A DNA stretch of 20,111 nt from RBG-16-66-20 sp039931635 (lineage in GTDB: Bacteria > Pseudomonadota > Gammaproteobacteria > Burkholderiales > SG8-39). Below the pieces are notes generated by a model. The model was given only the letters and a program-made list of their open reading frames with translations. It made no database searches and was not told the DNA's origin. The stretch lies in assembly GCA_039931635.1 (NCBI GenBank), contig JBDTRO010000163.1, forward strand, positions 1 to 20,111, given 5' to 3'. The translations under genes were made by a program, and so were the position numbers. Below are positions 1 to 6,691 of the stretch, piece by piece (position 1 is the stretch's first letter; each line of letters begins with the position of its first letter).

Positions 1-2
1 GC

Positions 3-851
3 GGCGACGAGCAGAAGGTGTCCGATGTGCTGCACAAGCTGATGGCCGAGGATCCCTGCTTCCGCCTCGAGCACAACGCGCAGGCCAATGAAACCGTGAT
101 TCGCGGCATCGGTGAGCTGCACCTGAAGATCATGCTGGAGAAGATGTCCAGCCAATACAAGGTCGACCTCGACACGCGCCCGCCCTCGATCCCCTACCGC
201 GAGACCATCGCCGCGCGCGCCGAGGGGCACAGCCGCCACAAGAAGCAGACCGGCGGCGCGGGCCAGTTCGGCGAGGTGTTCCTCAAGGTAGAGCCCCTGC
301 CGCGCGGCAAGGGTTTCGAGTTCGTGGACAAGGTCAAGGGCGGCGCGATTCCGAACCAGTTCATTCCCGCCATCGAGAAAGGCGTGCGCGGCGTGTTGCA
401 GACAGGTTTCGTCGCCGGCTACCCGATCCAGGACCTGCGCGTCATCGTCTACGACGGCAAGCACCATCCGGTGGATTCCAAGGAAGTGGCTTTCGTCTCC
501 GCGGGCCGCAAGGCGTTCATGGATGCGCTGGGCAAGGCGCGCCCCATCGTGCTCGAGCCGATCGTCAACGTGGATGTGGTCGCGCCGGAGCAGAAGATGG
601 GCGACATCACGGGCGAACTCGCGGGGCACCGCGGCCACATCACGGGCTCGGACGCGCCGCGCCCGGGGACCGTGCAGATTCTCGCCAAGGCACCTCTCTC
701 GGAGCTGGAGCAATTCCCGGCGCGCCTGAAATCGCTCACTGCGGGGCACGGCTCCTACACGCTGGAATTCAGCCACTACGATCCCGCGCCGCCGGTGCTG
801 CAGCAGCGCCTCGCCGCCGCGCATCGCCCCGCCGCGCACGCGGACGACTAG
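3..851 (+). CDS. fusA: Elongation factor G-type GTPase, C-terminal part (5' end outside window)
   Basis: Partial gene, open at the left window edge; 282 residues are visible up to a TAG stop. It matches the end of domain III and all of domains IV and V of EF-G, the GTPase that translocates tRNA-mRNA on the ribosome. Seen: a GIGELHL segment (domain III), a YRETI stretch, an SGG/TGG-type GAGQFGEV block opening domain IV, AGYPIQDLRV, LEPIVNVDVV opening domain V, and MGDITGEL. The domain IV start (HKKQTGGAGQFGEVFL) and the GHRGHITG segment differ from housekeeping EF-G and resemble the second-type EF-G paralogues (EF-G2 class) common in proteobacteria. The G domain is outside the window, so paralogue class is not certain. 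The stop codon lies in a CTAG shared with the convergent amidohydrolase gene. It is unlikely to belong to the neighbouring catabolic genes. Confidence 0.9.
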   Translation, partial: GDEQKVSDVLHKLMAEDPCFRLEHNAQANETVIRGIGELHLKIMLEKMSSQYKVDLDTRPPSIPYRETIAARAEGHSRHKKQTGGAGQFGEVFLKVEPLPRGKGFEFVDKVKGGAIPNQFIPAIEKGVRGVLQTGFVAGYPIQDLRVIVYDGKHHPVDSKEVAFVSAGRKAFMDALGKARPIVLEPIVNVDVVAPEQKMGDITGELAGHRGHITGSDAPRPGTVQILAKAPLSELEQFPARLKSLTAGHGSYTLEFSHYDPAPPVLQQRLAAAHRPAAHADD

Positions 852-1681
852 AAGCGGTAGAGCTCCGCAGGATTGTCGACGAGGATTTTCCGACGCGTCG
901 CCTCGTCGGGCGCCCAATCGAGAAGCAAATCGAGCAGGTCCGCGTCATCCGGCACCCTGTCCTTCGGCGCGGAGGGATGCGGCCAGTTGCTGGCCCAGAT
1001 CATGCGCTCGGGCGCGTGCTTTACCAGCGCCCTCGCCAGCCGCGAAACATCTTCGTACTTCGGCGCACCGGTTTTCGAGGTCTCGTAGGCCGCAGCAAGC
1101 TTCACATAGCAGCGTCCGGTATCCAGCAGGCGCAGCAGCGTCTTGAACGGCTCCTGGTCCGTGGTCACCGGCTCGAGGTACTTGCCGATGTGGTCGATGA
1201 CGAACTTGCCGGGCAGGCGCTTGATGGTGTCTTCCCATTGCGGCAGCTCGCGGCCATCGAGCTGCACGTTCGCGATCCAGCCGAAGGGGTGCACCCGCGC
1301 CATCACTTCATGCATGCGGTCGAAACCGACCGCGCCCCAGGGCAACTGGAAAATGCGCTGCCCGACGATGCCGCCCCTGGTCAGGCGCTCGATTTCCACG
1401 TCGGACACTCCCGGCTTCACGACGCCTACGCCCTTGGCACCGGGCCCCAGCGCGCGTATGGCGTCCAGCGTGACGCGATTGTTGTCCTGGTAAGCGTTCG
1501 GCTGCACCACGATCACACGCGTTAAGCCAAGGCGCTGCTGCACTTCGCGATACTTCTCCACCGGGAAATGACCGGGGATCTGCGGCCCGTCTGGCGACGC
1601 GGGCGCGTCCTCGCGGTATGTGTGGATATGCGTGTCGGTGGACCCGGCAGGCGCGGCCAGCGCCGGGCTGCCGCCGCTCAC
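848..1681 (-). CDS. COG3618-type amidohydrolase (LigI / lactonase-like TIM barrel)
   Basis: 277 residues, GTG start overlapping the stop of the upstream udh-like gene by 4 bases (GTGA). The family is the amidohydrolase-2 branch that contains 2-pyrone-4,6-dicarboxylate hydrolase (LigI), L-rhamnono- and L-fuconolactonases and 4-sulfomuconolactonase; members hydrolyse lactones in the cytoplasm. Seen: HxH motif in TDTHIHTY (H18, H20), VIDHIGKY (H164) and WASNWPHP (229-236). The last motif has Asn232 where many members have the catalytic Asp (G/T-D-WPH), which is odd but may be a subfamily trait. No signal peptide is evident. As last gene of an operon with a uronate-dehydrogenase-like enzyme, it most plausibly opens an aldarolactone or related lactone; an aromatic pyrone substrate cannot be excluded. 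The SD is AAGGA at 1692-1696, inside the 3' end of the upstream gene, about 10 nt before the GTG. Confidence 0.85.
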   Translation of the reverse strand: MSGGSPALAAPAGSTDTHIHTYREDAPASPDGPQIPGHFPVEKYREVQQRLGLTRVIVVQPNAYQDNNRVTLDAIRALGPGAKGVGVVKPGVSDVEIERLTRGGIVGQRIFQLPWGAVGFDRMHEVMARVHPFGWIANVQLDGRELPQWEDTIKRLPGKFVIDHIGKYLEPVTTDQEPFKTLLRLLDTGRCYVKLAAAYETSKTGAPKYEDVSRLARALVKHAPERMIWASNWPHPSAPKDRVPDDADLLDLLLDWAPDEATRRKILVDNPAELYRF

Positions 1682-2502
1682 TTTTTCTTCTTCCTTTTTG
1701 TTTTCGGCAACGGCGCGGGATTCGGAATTTCCTCCGCGACGGCGAACATGCCGCCCTGGTAGAGCTCGGCGACCGGATCGCCGGGCTGTTCGCGGCGCAG
1801 GATGTCCGCGGCGAAGACTTCGGAGTCGTCCTGCGGCTTGTAGCCCAGGCGATACGCGTTCGAATTGTCGTACCAGCTGCGCTTGTTCTTCGACACCCCG
1901 TAGACGATCTCGAAGCGGATGTCGGGATGCTCGATGCCGATGGTCACGAGCTGCGCAAGGTCACGCGGCGTGAACAGGAGCGACAGCCGGCGCTTGTCGA
2001 TGGACACCGGATTTACGTTGCCGATGCGCATGCAGAACATCTGCATGCCGTACTTATCGGCGTAAAGGCTGGCGAGCGCTTCGCCGAACACCTTGGAAAC
2101 GCCATAGCGGCTGTCGGGCTTCGGGTAGACGTGGTGGTCGATCGTCTGGTCGCGGCGGTAGAAGCCGGTGGCGTGGTTGGAGGTGGGGAACAAAATCCGC
2201 TTTACGCCATTCCGACGCGCCGCCTCGAACACGTTATAGCAGCCGATGATGTTGGCGTTCAGAATCCCTTCCCACGGCCCCTCCACCGAGTAGCCGCCCA
2301 GGTGCACGATGGCGTCCACGCCCCTGGTGATCCGCAGCGCGTCGGAAAATTTCGAAATGTCGGCGCGGACGAATTTTTCTTCCTTGTCTATTTTTTTCAG
2401 CGGACGAAGATCCGAAACCCTCAGGACATATTTGCCCGCCAGTTCGCGCCGCAGGTGGGTGCCGACGTCGCCCGAGGCGCCGGTGATCAGGATGGTCTTC
2501 AT
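1678..2502 (-). CDS. udh: NAD-dependent epimerase/dehydratase-family oxidoreductase, uronate dehydrogenase-like
   Basis: 274 residues from the ATG at 2502, which is preceded by GAGGG; an upstream in-frame ATG would add 37 unrelated residues. Extended short-chain dehydrogenase fold: TGASGDVG (7-14) binds NAD, D31 after the second strand favours NAD over NADP, GGYSVEGPW (69-77), TSNH (107-110), catalytic Tyr133 and Lys137 in YGVSK, and MRIGN with Arg159. This order matches bacterial uronate dehydrogenase (Udh), which oxidises D-galacturonate or D-glucuronate to the aldaro-lactone; Arg159 corresponds to the Arg that holds the substrate carboxylate. After it, NVNP replaces the SSFP I recall for characterised Udh, so substrate may differ. 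The C-terminus ends in a Lys-rich tail (266-274) whose codons also form the SD of the next gene. Alternative: a general sugar-nucleotide-like epimerase, less likely. Confidence 0.8.
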   Translation of the reverse strand: MKTILITGASGDVGTHLRRELAGKYVLRVSDLRPLKKIDKEEKFVRADISKFSDALRITRGVDAIVHLGGYSVEGPWEGILNANIIGCYNVFEAARRNGVKRILFPTSNHATGFYRRDQTIDHHVYPKPDSRYGVSKVFGEALASLYADKYGMQMFCMRIGNVNPVSIDKRRLSLLFTPRDLAQLVTIGIEHPDIRFEIVYGVSKNKRSWYDNSNAYRLGYKPQDDSEVFAADILRREQPGDPVAELYQGGMFAVAEEIPNPAPLPKTKRKKKK

Positions 2503-2512
2503 GGAAATGCCC

Positions 2513-3325
2513 TCAGGATGCTGCGTGGAATTCGTCGACCATGCGGTTGAACTCGGCCGCGCGCTCGAAATAGACGGAGTGGCCCGCCTTTGGCACGCGC
2601 TGCGCGCGTCCATTGGGAGCGAGGGCCGCGAGCGCCGGTCCGGCAGCTGAAGGAAACACGCAATCCTCGTCGCCTGTCAGGAACAGCACGGGCAGCGCGA
2701 ACTGGGCGAGCAGCGCCGGATCGCGATCGCGTATCCGGAAAATCGTCGCGCGCACGTCCTCCTTGAACGCGGCTGGCGTCAATTGCGAGATCTGGCGGTA
2801 AAGCACCGCCGCTGCCGGCTGCTCGCGCGCCATGCGTTCGCCATAAGCCGCCATGATGTCGCGCGCATCCAGGTCGGCTACCAGACCCGGAGTGCGCCGC
2901 AGCCATTCGTCGATTTCCGACTTGGCTGGTCCCTGCAGCTGGCGAAAGTCCAGCCTCCCCGAGGTGGACGCCATCACGAGCGAGCGCAGGTTGCCGGGAT
3001 TGCGCAGCGCGTATTCCAGGCAGGTCCAGCCGCCCATGGACTGAGCCACCAGCCGTACGTCGCGCAGCTTGAGATGGTCGATCAATGCCGCCAGGTCGTC
3101 CGCGCAGGCGTCGGGCGCGGTGGCGCCGGGCACCGGACTCGAAGGGGTAAAGCCGCGGTGGGCGAAAGCAACGCAGGTATGGCGCGCGGAGAAATGCGCC
3201 ATCTGCTGCCACCACGACATCTGGTTGCCCCCCAGGCCGTGCGCGAAAACGATCGGCGGCCCCGCGCCCATGACTTCGTAATAAATGCTGCAATCCGGCC
3301 GCTTGAGAAATCCCGAGCGATTCAT
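2513..3325 (-). CDS. Alpha/beta-hydrolase fold protein
   Basis: 270 residues, ATG overlapping the TGA of the upstream dehydrogenase gene by 4 bases (ATGA). Single-domain alpha/beta hydrolase, cytoplasmic. Seen: oxyanion-loop HG in FAHGLGG (28-33), nucleophile elbow QSMGG with Ser96, acid Asp221 in TGDEDCVFP, and His249 in KAGHSVYFE, so the Ser-Asp-His triad is complete. Length is usual for 3-oxoadipate enol-lactonase/haloperoxidase-like members. Family members act on esters, lactones or C-C bonds, so the substrate cannot be read from sequence. Its place between a hydroxyacid dehydrogenase and a Udh-like enzyme suggests a lactone or ester related to sugar-acid breakdown. Only 10 bp separate its stop from the next start. 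Confidence 0.85.
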   Translation of the reverse strand: MNRSGFLKRPDCSIYYEVMGAGPPIVFAHGLGGNQMSWWQQMAHFSARHTCVAFAHRGFTPSSPVPGATAPDACADDLAALIDHLKLRDVRLVAQSMGGWTCLEYALRNPGNLRSLVMASTSGRLDFRQLQGPAKSEIDEWLRRTPGLVADLDARDIMAAYGERMAREQPAAAVLYRQISQLTPAAFKEDVRATIFRIRDRDPALLAQFALPVLFLTGDEDCVFPSAAGPALAALAPNGRAQRVPKAGHSVYFERAAEFNRMVDEFHAAS

Positions 3326-4305
3326 TTTTTCAGCACCGCCTTCCTGGTCCAGTGCACCGCGTTTACCGCGCCCTTGGGCGTGCGGCCCTTGAGGATTTCG
3401 GCAGCCTGCGCAACCGTCTCCATGGATTGATGCTCGATCGCCGGTAACGTGAGCCCCGCGGCATGCGGCGTCGCGATGACGTCGGCGCGCGCGGCCAGCG
3501 CCGGTGTCGGCATCTGGTCGGGCGCGCGTCCCACATCAATGGCGCAGCCGGCGATCCTGCCCGAATCCAGCGCGCGCACGAGCGCCGCCTCGTCCACGAG
3601 GTTGCCGCGCGAGACATTGATGAAGAAAGCGCCCTGCTTCATCTTCGAAAAAGCGGCGTCATTCATCAGGTTCTCCGTCTCCTCGGAGGCGACGGCGAGC
3701 GGCACGACATAGTCGGACGCCGAAAGCAGTTCATCCATGGATACGGAATTCGCGTCGGAAGCGTAAGGATCGCATACCAGCACTTGCATGCCCAGCGCCT
3801 TGGCGACCCGCACCACTTCCCTGCCGATTGCGCCGTAGCCGATAACGCCGAGCGTGCTGCCGCGCAATTCCCTGCCCATCACCGCCTGGGGGACATTCCC
3901 CGAATGATAGGAAACGGCATGCGGCGTGACGCGGCGCGAGAGGTCGATCATGAATCCAATCACCAGCTCGGTCACCGAAGTGACGAAGCCCGCGCTCGCC
4001 TGCGTGACCAGCACGCCGGCCTTGCTTGCCGCCGGCACATCTACGTTACGGATGTCGATCGCGCAGCGCAGGAACGCCACCAACCCGGGTAGTCGCTCGA
4101 ACACGGCCGCGGGTCCCGGCGACTGGCGGTAGGAGACAATCAGGTCGCAGCCGGCGGCGGCGCGGATCAGGGCTTCGCCTTCCAGCGGCATCGCGCCCTG
4201 ATGCAGTACAACCTCGCCCAGCGCCTGCAGGCCGGCAAGCGCGCGCGCGCCGTAGTAGTTGAGAAGCGTATCCGGCGAATGCGTGAGCAGGATCCGCGCG
4301 CTCAT
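3322..4305 (-). CDS. D-2-hydroxyacid dehydrogenase family, NAD-binding
   Basis: 327 residues, ATG overlapping the regulator stop by 4 bases (ATGA). Phosphoglycerate dehydrogenase/glyoxylate reductase-like fold that interconverts a 2-oxoacid and a D-2-hydroxyacid with NAD(P)H. Seen: Rossmann GYGAIG (156-161) with CDP (178-180) ending the next strand, where the acidic D179 fits NAD, catalytic Arg233 in NVSRGNLVDE, and His281 in ATPHAAG. The usual catalytic Glu of the DVFxxEP motif is not there: the segment reads DVGRAPDQMP, with Pro262 in the Glu slot and Asp263 next to it. The activity may therefore be altered, or Asp may substitute. First enzyme of operon A after the regulator; it could reduce a 2-keto acid such as tartronate semialdehyde- or ketoaldarate-type intermediates (inference). 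Ends in AAA-AAA-TGA, the A run also contributing to the next gene's ATG. Confidence 0.85.
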   Translation of the reverse strand: MSARILLTHSPDTLLNYYGARALAGLQALGEVVLHQGAMPLEGEALIRAAAGCDLIVSYRQSPGPAAVFERLPGLVAFLRCAIDIRNVDVPAASKAGVLVTQASAGFVTSVTELVIGFMIDLSRRVTPHAVSYHSGNVPQAVMGRELRGSTLGVIGYGAIGREVVRVAKALGMQVLVCDPYASDANSVSMDELLSASDYVVPLAVASEETENLMNDAAFSKMKQGAFFINVSRGNLVDEAALVRALDSGRIAGCAIDVGRAPDQMPTPALAARADVIATPHAAGLTLPAIEHQSMETVAQAAEILKGRTPKGAVNAVHWTRKAVLKK

Positions 4306-5027
4306 GAATCGAGTAGCGCCCGGTGCGCGCGCCGCAGGCGCTCGCGGCTGTGTTCCAAGTGCGCCCGCATGGCCGCCCGCGCCGCATCCGACGAACCGCG
4401 CTCGATCGCTTCGTAGATCTTCTCGTGCTCGCGATTCACGCGTTCCAGGTACGCGGTCCGCCTCTGCCCGGCCAGCTGCGCGGAATTCACCCGCGTGCGC
4501 GGAAACAGCATCGTGCCGAGATAGCGGATCAGGTCGGCGAAGTGCCGGTTCCCCGTTGCCTGCGCGACGGTCAGGTGAAAGCGGAAGTCGGCCTGCACCG
4601 CGTCTTTCGATTGCGCGACCTGCCTGGCGAACGCATCGAGCGCGCGGCGCATCGCCGTCAGGTGCGCCGGACCGCGGCGTTCGGCGGCCATCCCTGCCGC
4701 TTCGGTTTCGATGCTGATGCGCAACTCCAGGATCGCGATCAGTTCGTTCAGCGTCGCGGTACCCACCGGGTCGATGCGGAACGGCGCGCTGTCGGCGCCC
4801 TCGCGCACGAAGGTGCCGATGCCATGACGGGTTTCCACAAGTTCCGCCGCCTGCAGGCGCGACATCGCCTCGCGCACCACGGTGCGGCTAACGCCGAAGG
4901 CGCGCGTGATCTCGGACTCGGTAGGCAGCTGGTCGCCCGGCTTGATCTCGCCGCGCCGGATGCGCCCGGCGAGCCGCTCGACGACCGCGTGCGCGAGCTT
5001 GCGCGGCTGCTTGGCAGTGGTTGGCAT
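4302..5027 (-). CDS. GntR-family transcriptional regulator, FCD (FadR) subfamily
   Basis: 241 residues from the ATG at 5027. A longer in-frame reading to 5180 would run back through the divergent promoter and into the dctP gene, and its added residues do not look like protein. N-terminal winged helix (about 10-76): LPTESEITRAFGVSRTVVREAM is the recognition region, followed by the wing HGIGTFV. C-terminal FCD domain (about 95-230) with the metal/ligand set D147, H151 (DFRFHLTVAQATGN), H201 (REHEKIYEAI) and H223. Such regulators are usually repressors released by a small organic acid, often a pathway intermediate. It heads operon A and is divergent from dctPQM, so it probably controls both through the inverted repeat at 5064-5083. 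No clear SD precedes its ATG. Confidence 0.92.
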   Translation of the reverse strand: MPTTAKQPRKLAHAVVERLAGRIRRGEIKPGDQLPTESEITRAFGVSRTVVREAMSRLQAAELVETRHGIGTFVREGADSAPFRIDPVGTATLNELIAILELRISIETEAAGMAAERRGPAHLTAMRRALDAFARQVAQSKDAVQADFRFHLTVAQATGNRHFADLIRYLGTMLFPRTRVNSAQLAGQRRTAYLERVNREHEKIYEAIERGSSDAARAAMRAHLEHSRERLRRAHRALLDS

Positions 5028-5030
5028 GGC

Positions 5031-5060
5031 TTGACAATGACTGGGGCGGCGAAGTCTAAT
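5031..5060 (+). promoter_or_regulatory. Sigma70-type promoter for dctPQM-SMP30
   Basis: A perfect -35 hexamer TTGACA (5031-5036) is followed after 18 bp by TCTAAT (5055-5060), 5 of 6 to the -10 consensus. A start near 5066-5068 would leave a leader of about 35 nt with a strong SD before the dctP ATG. The -35 lies only 4 bp from the divergent gntR start codon. Confidence 0.6.
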
Positions 5061-5063
5061 CCA

Positions 5064-5083
5064 GTTGTATGATGTATGACAAC
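5064..5083. promoter_or_regulatory. Probable GntR operator between gntR and dctP
   Basis: GTTGT (5064-5068) and ACAAC (5079-5083) are perfect inverted arms with a 10-bp centre, and the same stretch contains a tandem direct repeat TGTATGA at 5066-5072 and 5073-5079. It covers the predicted start point of the dctP promoter, the place expected for a repressor site, and FCD-type GntR proteins commonly use short imperfect palindromes with TTGT/ACAA ends. A minus-strand TTGTCA (5082-5077) in it could be the -35 of the gntR operon, but no convincing -10 was found there. Confidence 0.5.
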
Positions 5084-5085
5084 CT

Positions 5086-5093
5086 GGGAGGGA
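5086..5093 (+). promoter_or_regulatory. Strong ribosome binding site of first dctP
   Basis: GGGAGGGA lies 7 nt before the ATG at 5101. An out-of-frame ATG at 5094 is too close to the SD to be the start. Strong initiation fits the need for excess periplasmic binding protein. Confidence 0.75.
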
Positions 5094-5100
5094 ATGAATA

Positions 5101-6096
5101 ATGAAACGCCGCAATTTCAACGCGCTTGCCACAGCGTTCGCCTGCGCTGGCGCTTTCGCCGGCCTGTACGCACCTGGCACGCTCGCGCAGCAAAAGCAGA
5201 TCTGGAAAGCCTCCGACGTGCACCCGCTCGGCTACCCCACGGTCGAAGCGATCGTGCGCATGGGCGCGAAGCTCGAGAAGGCCACCAATGGCCGTATTTC
5301 GATCCAGATGTTTCCGTCGATGCAGTTGGGCGGCGAGAAAGAGATGATCGAGCAGGCGCAGGTCGGCGCGCTGCAGATCGCGCGCATTTCGGTGGGCGCG
5401 ATGGGCCCGGTAGTGGACGAGGTCAACGTCTTCAACCTGCCATTCGTGTTCCGTGACGAGACGCACATGCGCCACGTGATCGACGGTCCGATCGGCAAGG
5501 AACTGCTCCAGCGCATGTCGGCCGGCGAATCGAAGCTGATCGCGCTGGGCTGGATGGACGCCGGCACGCGCAACGTCTACGCGAAAAAGCCGGTCACCAA
5601 GCCCGCCGACCTGAAGGGCATGAAGGTGCGCATGATGGGCAACCCGATCTTCGTCGAAACCATGAACGCGATGGGCGGCAACGGCATCGCCATGGGTTTC
5701 AACGAGCTGTATTCGGCGATGCAGACCGGCGTGGTCGACGGCGCGGAAAACAACGAGCCGACGGTTCTGGCGCAAAACCATTACCAGGTCGCGAATGTTT
5801 ACAGCCTGACGGGCCACCTGATCATTCCCGAGATCTTCGTGTTCTCGAAGAAGACCTGGGAAACGCTCTCGAAGGATGACCAGGCCCTGCTGATGAAGGT
5901 CTCGCACGAGGCGCAGCTCGAGCAGCGCAAGCTGTGGGACGAGAAGACCGCGAAGGCCACCGACGAGCTGAAGGCAAAGGGCGTGACCTTCGTCAAGGCC
6001 GACAAGGTGGCCTTCTACAAGGCGACCCAGCCGGTGCGCGACAAGTACGGCGCCAAATACAGCGCGCTGCTTAAGCGCATCCAAGACACCAAGTAA
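5101..6096 (+). CDS. dctP: TRAP transporter substrate-binding protein (DctP family), system 1
   Basis: 331 residues. Periplasmic binding protein that hands an organic acid to the DctQM membrane complex. Signal peptide: MKRR, a hydrophobic Ala-rich stretch (about 7-24) and a likely cut after the LA of GTLAQQ (near residue 29 or 30). Seen: AGTRNVY (154-160), LKGMKVRMMGNP with Arg177, the conserved Arg that grips the ligand carboxylate, FNELYSAMQTGVVDGAENN (200-218) of the hinge region, and FVFSKKTW. Length is normal for the family. It is first in dctP-dctQ-dctM-SMP30 and divergent from a GntR operon with a uronate-dehydrogenase-like gene, so uronate or a related sugar acid is the best substrate guess. 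TRAP binding proteins in such contexts often bind glucuronate/galacturonate (family knowledge); substrate here is inference. Confidence 0.93.
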   Translation: MKRRNFNALATAFACAGAFAGLYAPGTLAQQKQIWKASDVHPLGYPTVEAIVRMGAKLEKATNGRISIQMFPSMQLGGEKEMIEQAQVGALQIARISVGAMGPVVDEVNVFNLPFVFRDETHMRHVIDGPIGKELLQRMSAGESKLIALGWMDAGTRNVYAKKPVTKPADLKGMKVRMMGNPIFVETMNAMGGNGIAMGFNELYSAMQTGVVDGAENNEPTVLAQNHYQVANVYSLTGHLIIPEIFVFSKKTWETLSKDDQALLMKVSHEAQLEQRKLWDEKTAKATDELKAKGVTFVKADKVAFYKATQPVRDKYGAKYSALLKRIQDTK

Positions 6097-6105
6097 GCTG
6101 ACAGC

Positions 6106-6138
6106 CGCCCCGGTGTCCGCGATGCCGCGGCCGGGGCG
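6106..6138 (+). promoter_or_regulatory. GC-rich stem-loop between dctP and dctQ
   Basis: CGCCCCGG (6106-6113) pairs perfectly with CCGGGGCG (6131-6138) across a 17-nt loop, 10 nt after the dctP stop, and is followed by TCATTTT. The T run is short, so full termination is doubtful. More likely it stabilises the 3' end of dctP mRNA or partly attenuates dctQM, giving more binding protein than membrane subunits. Confidence 0.55.
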
Positions 6139-6163
6139 TCATTTTGTGCAGCGGGAGCGGTGC

Positions 6164-6691
6164 ATGCGTGAGCGTTACAGCCGCTGGATGATCAAGCTTT
6201 ACTGGAGCTGCATCTGGCTCGCCGGGCTGTCGATCGTCGTCATGACGCTGATCATTCCGTGGGGCGTCTATACGCGCTATGTCCTCGGCACCGGCTCGGA
6301 GTGGCCCGAGCCGCTGGCGGTGCTGCTGATGATTTTATTTACGTTTTTCGGCGCCGCCGCCTGTTACCGCGCCAATTCGCATATCGCGGTGGCCTTGTTC
6401 AAGGACATGCTGCCGCCGCGTCCGCGTGCCTTGCTCGCCGTCGCGGTCGACCTGCTGCTGGCGTTGATGTCGTTTTTCATGGTGCTCTGGGGCTTCCAGC
6501 TGGTTGGGATCACCTGGCAGCAGAGCATTGCAGAATTTCCGTGGCTGCCGGTCGGCGTCAGCTACCTGCCGCTGCCGCTCGGCGCCATCGTGACCCTGCT
6601 GTTCATCGCCGAGCACCTGTGGTGCGGGCCGGCGAAGGATCTCGCCGAGGCCGAAGAGGATCCTGCGGCAGGCGGAGCGGAGGTGAATTGA
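6164..6691 (+). CDS. dctQ: TRAP transporter small permease (DctQ family), system 1
   Basis: 175 residues. The chosen ATG at 6164 follows GGGAG (6153-6157); a longer reading starts inside the intercistronic stem-loop and is rejected. Four membrane segments are visible: about 16-37, 52-70, 84-108 (after CYRANSHIAV) and 135-154. DctQ stabilises and couples the large permease to the binding protein at the inner membrane. The end is acidic (AEAEEDP). The TGA stop shares its A with the ATG of dctM, so the two membrane subunits are translationally coupled. Confidence 0.9.
   Translation: MRERYSRWMIKLYWSCIWLAGLSIVVMTLIIPWGVYTRYVLGTGSEWPEPLAVLLMILFTFFGAAACYRANSHIAVALFKDMLPPRPRALLAVAVDLLLALMSFFMVLWGFQLVGITWQQSIAEFPWLPVGVSYLPLPLGAIVTLLFIAEHLWCGPAKDLAEAEEDPAAGGAEVN

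Noticed and set aside
1681..1706. T-rich stretch considered as a terminator or low-complexity repeat
   Set aside because: On the minus strand it codes the Lys-rich tail of the Udh-like protein and the SD of the next gene, and no stem precedes it.
5028..5180. N-terminal extension of the GntR regulator to an ATG at 5180
   Set aside because: The added 51 residues would span the divergent promoter and the dctP signal sequence and do not resemble a GntR N-terminus.
5056..6084. Long minus-strand open frame (342 codons) antisense to the first dctP
   Set aside because: Leu/His/Arg-rich, with no recognisable motif; it is the mirror of a well-supported TRAP binding-protein gene in high-GC DNA.
6106..6145. 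Stem-loop read as a full intrinsic terminator
   Set aside because: The T run is only four bases and is offset from the stem, and dctQM have no other promoter that I can see.
6259..6690. Upstream in-frame extension of the first dctM
   Set aside because: It runs through dctQ in another frame and has no membrane-protein character; the ATG sharing a base with the dctQ stop is the natural start.
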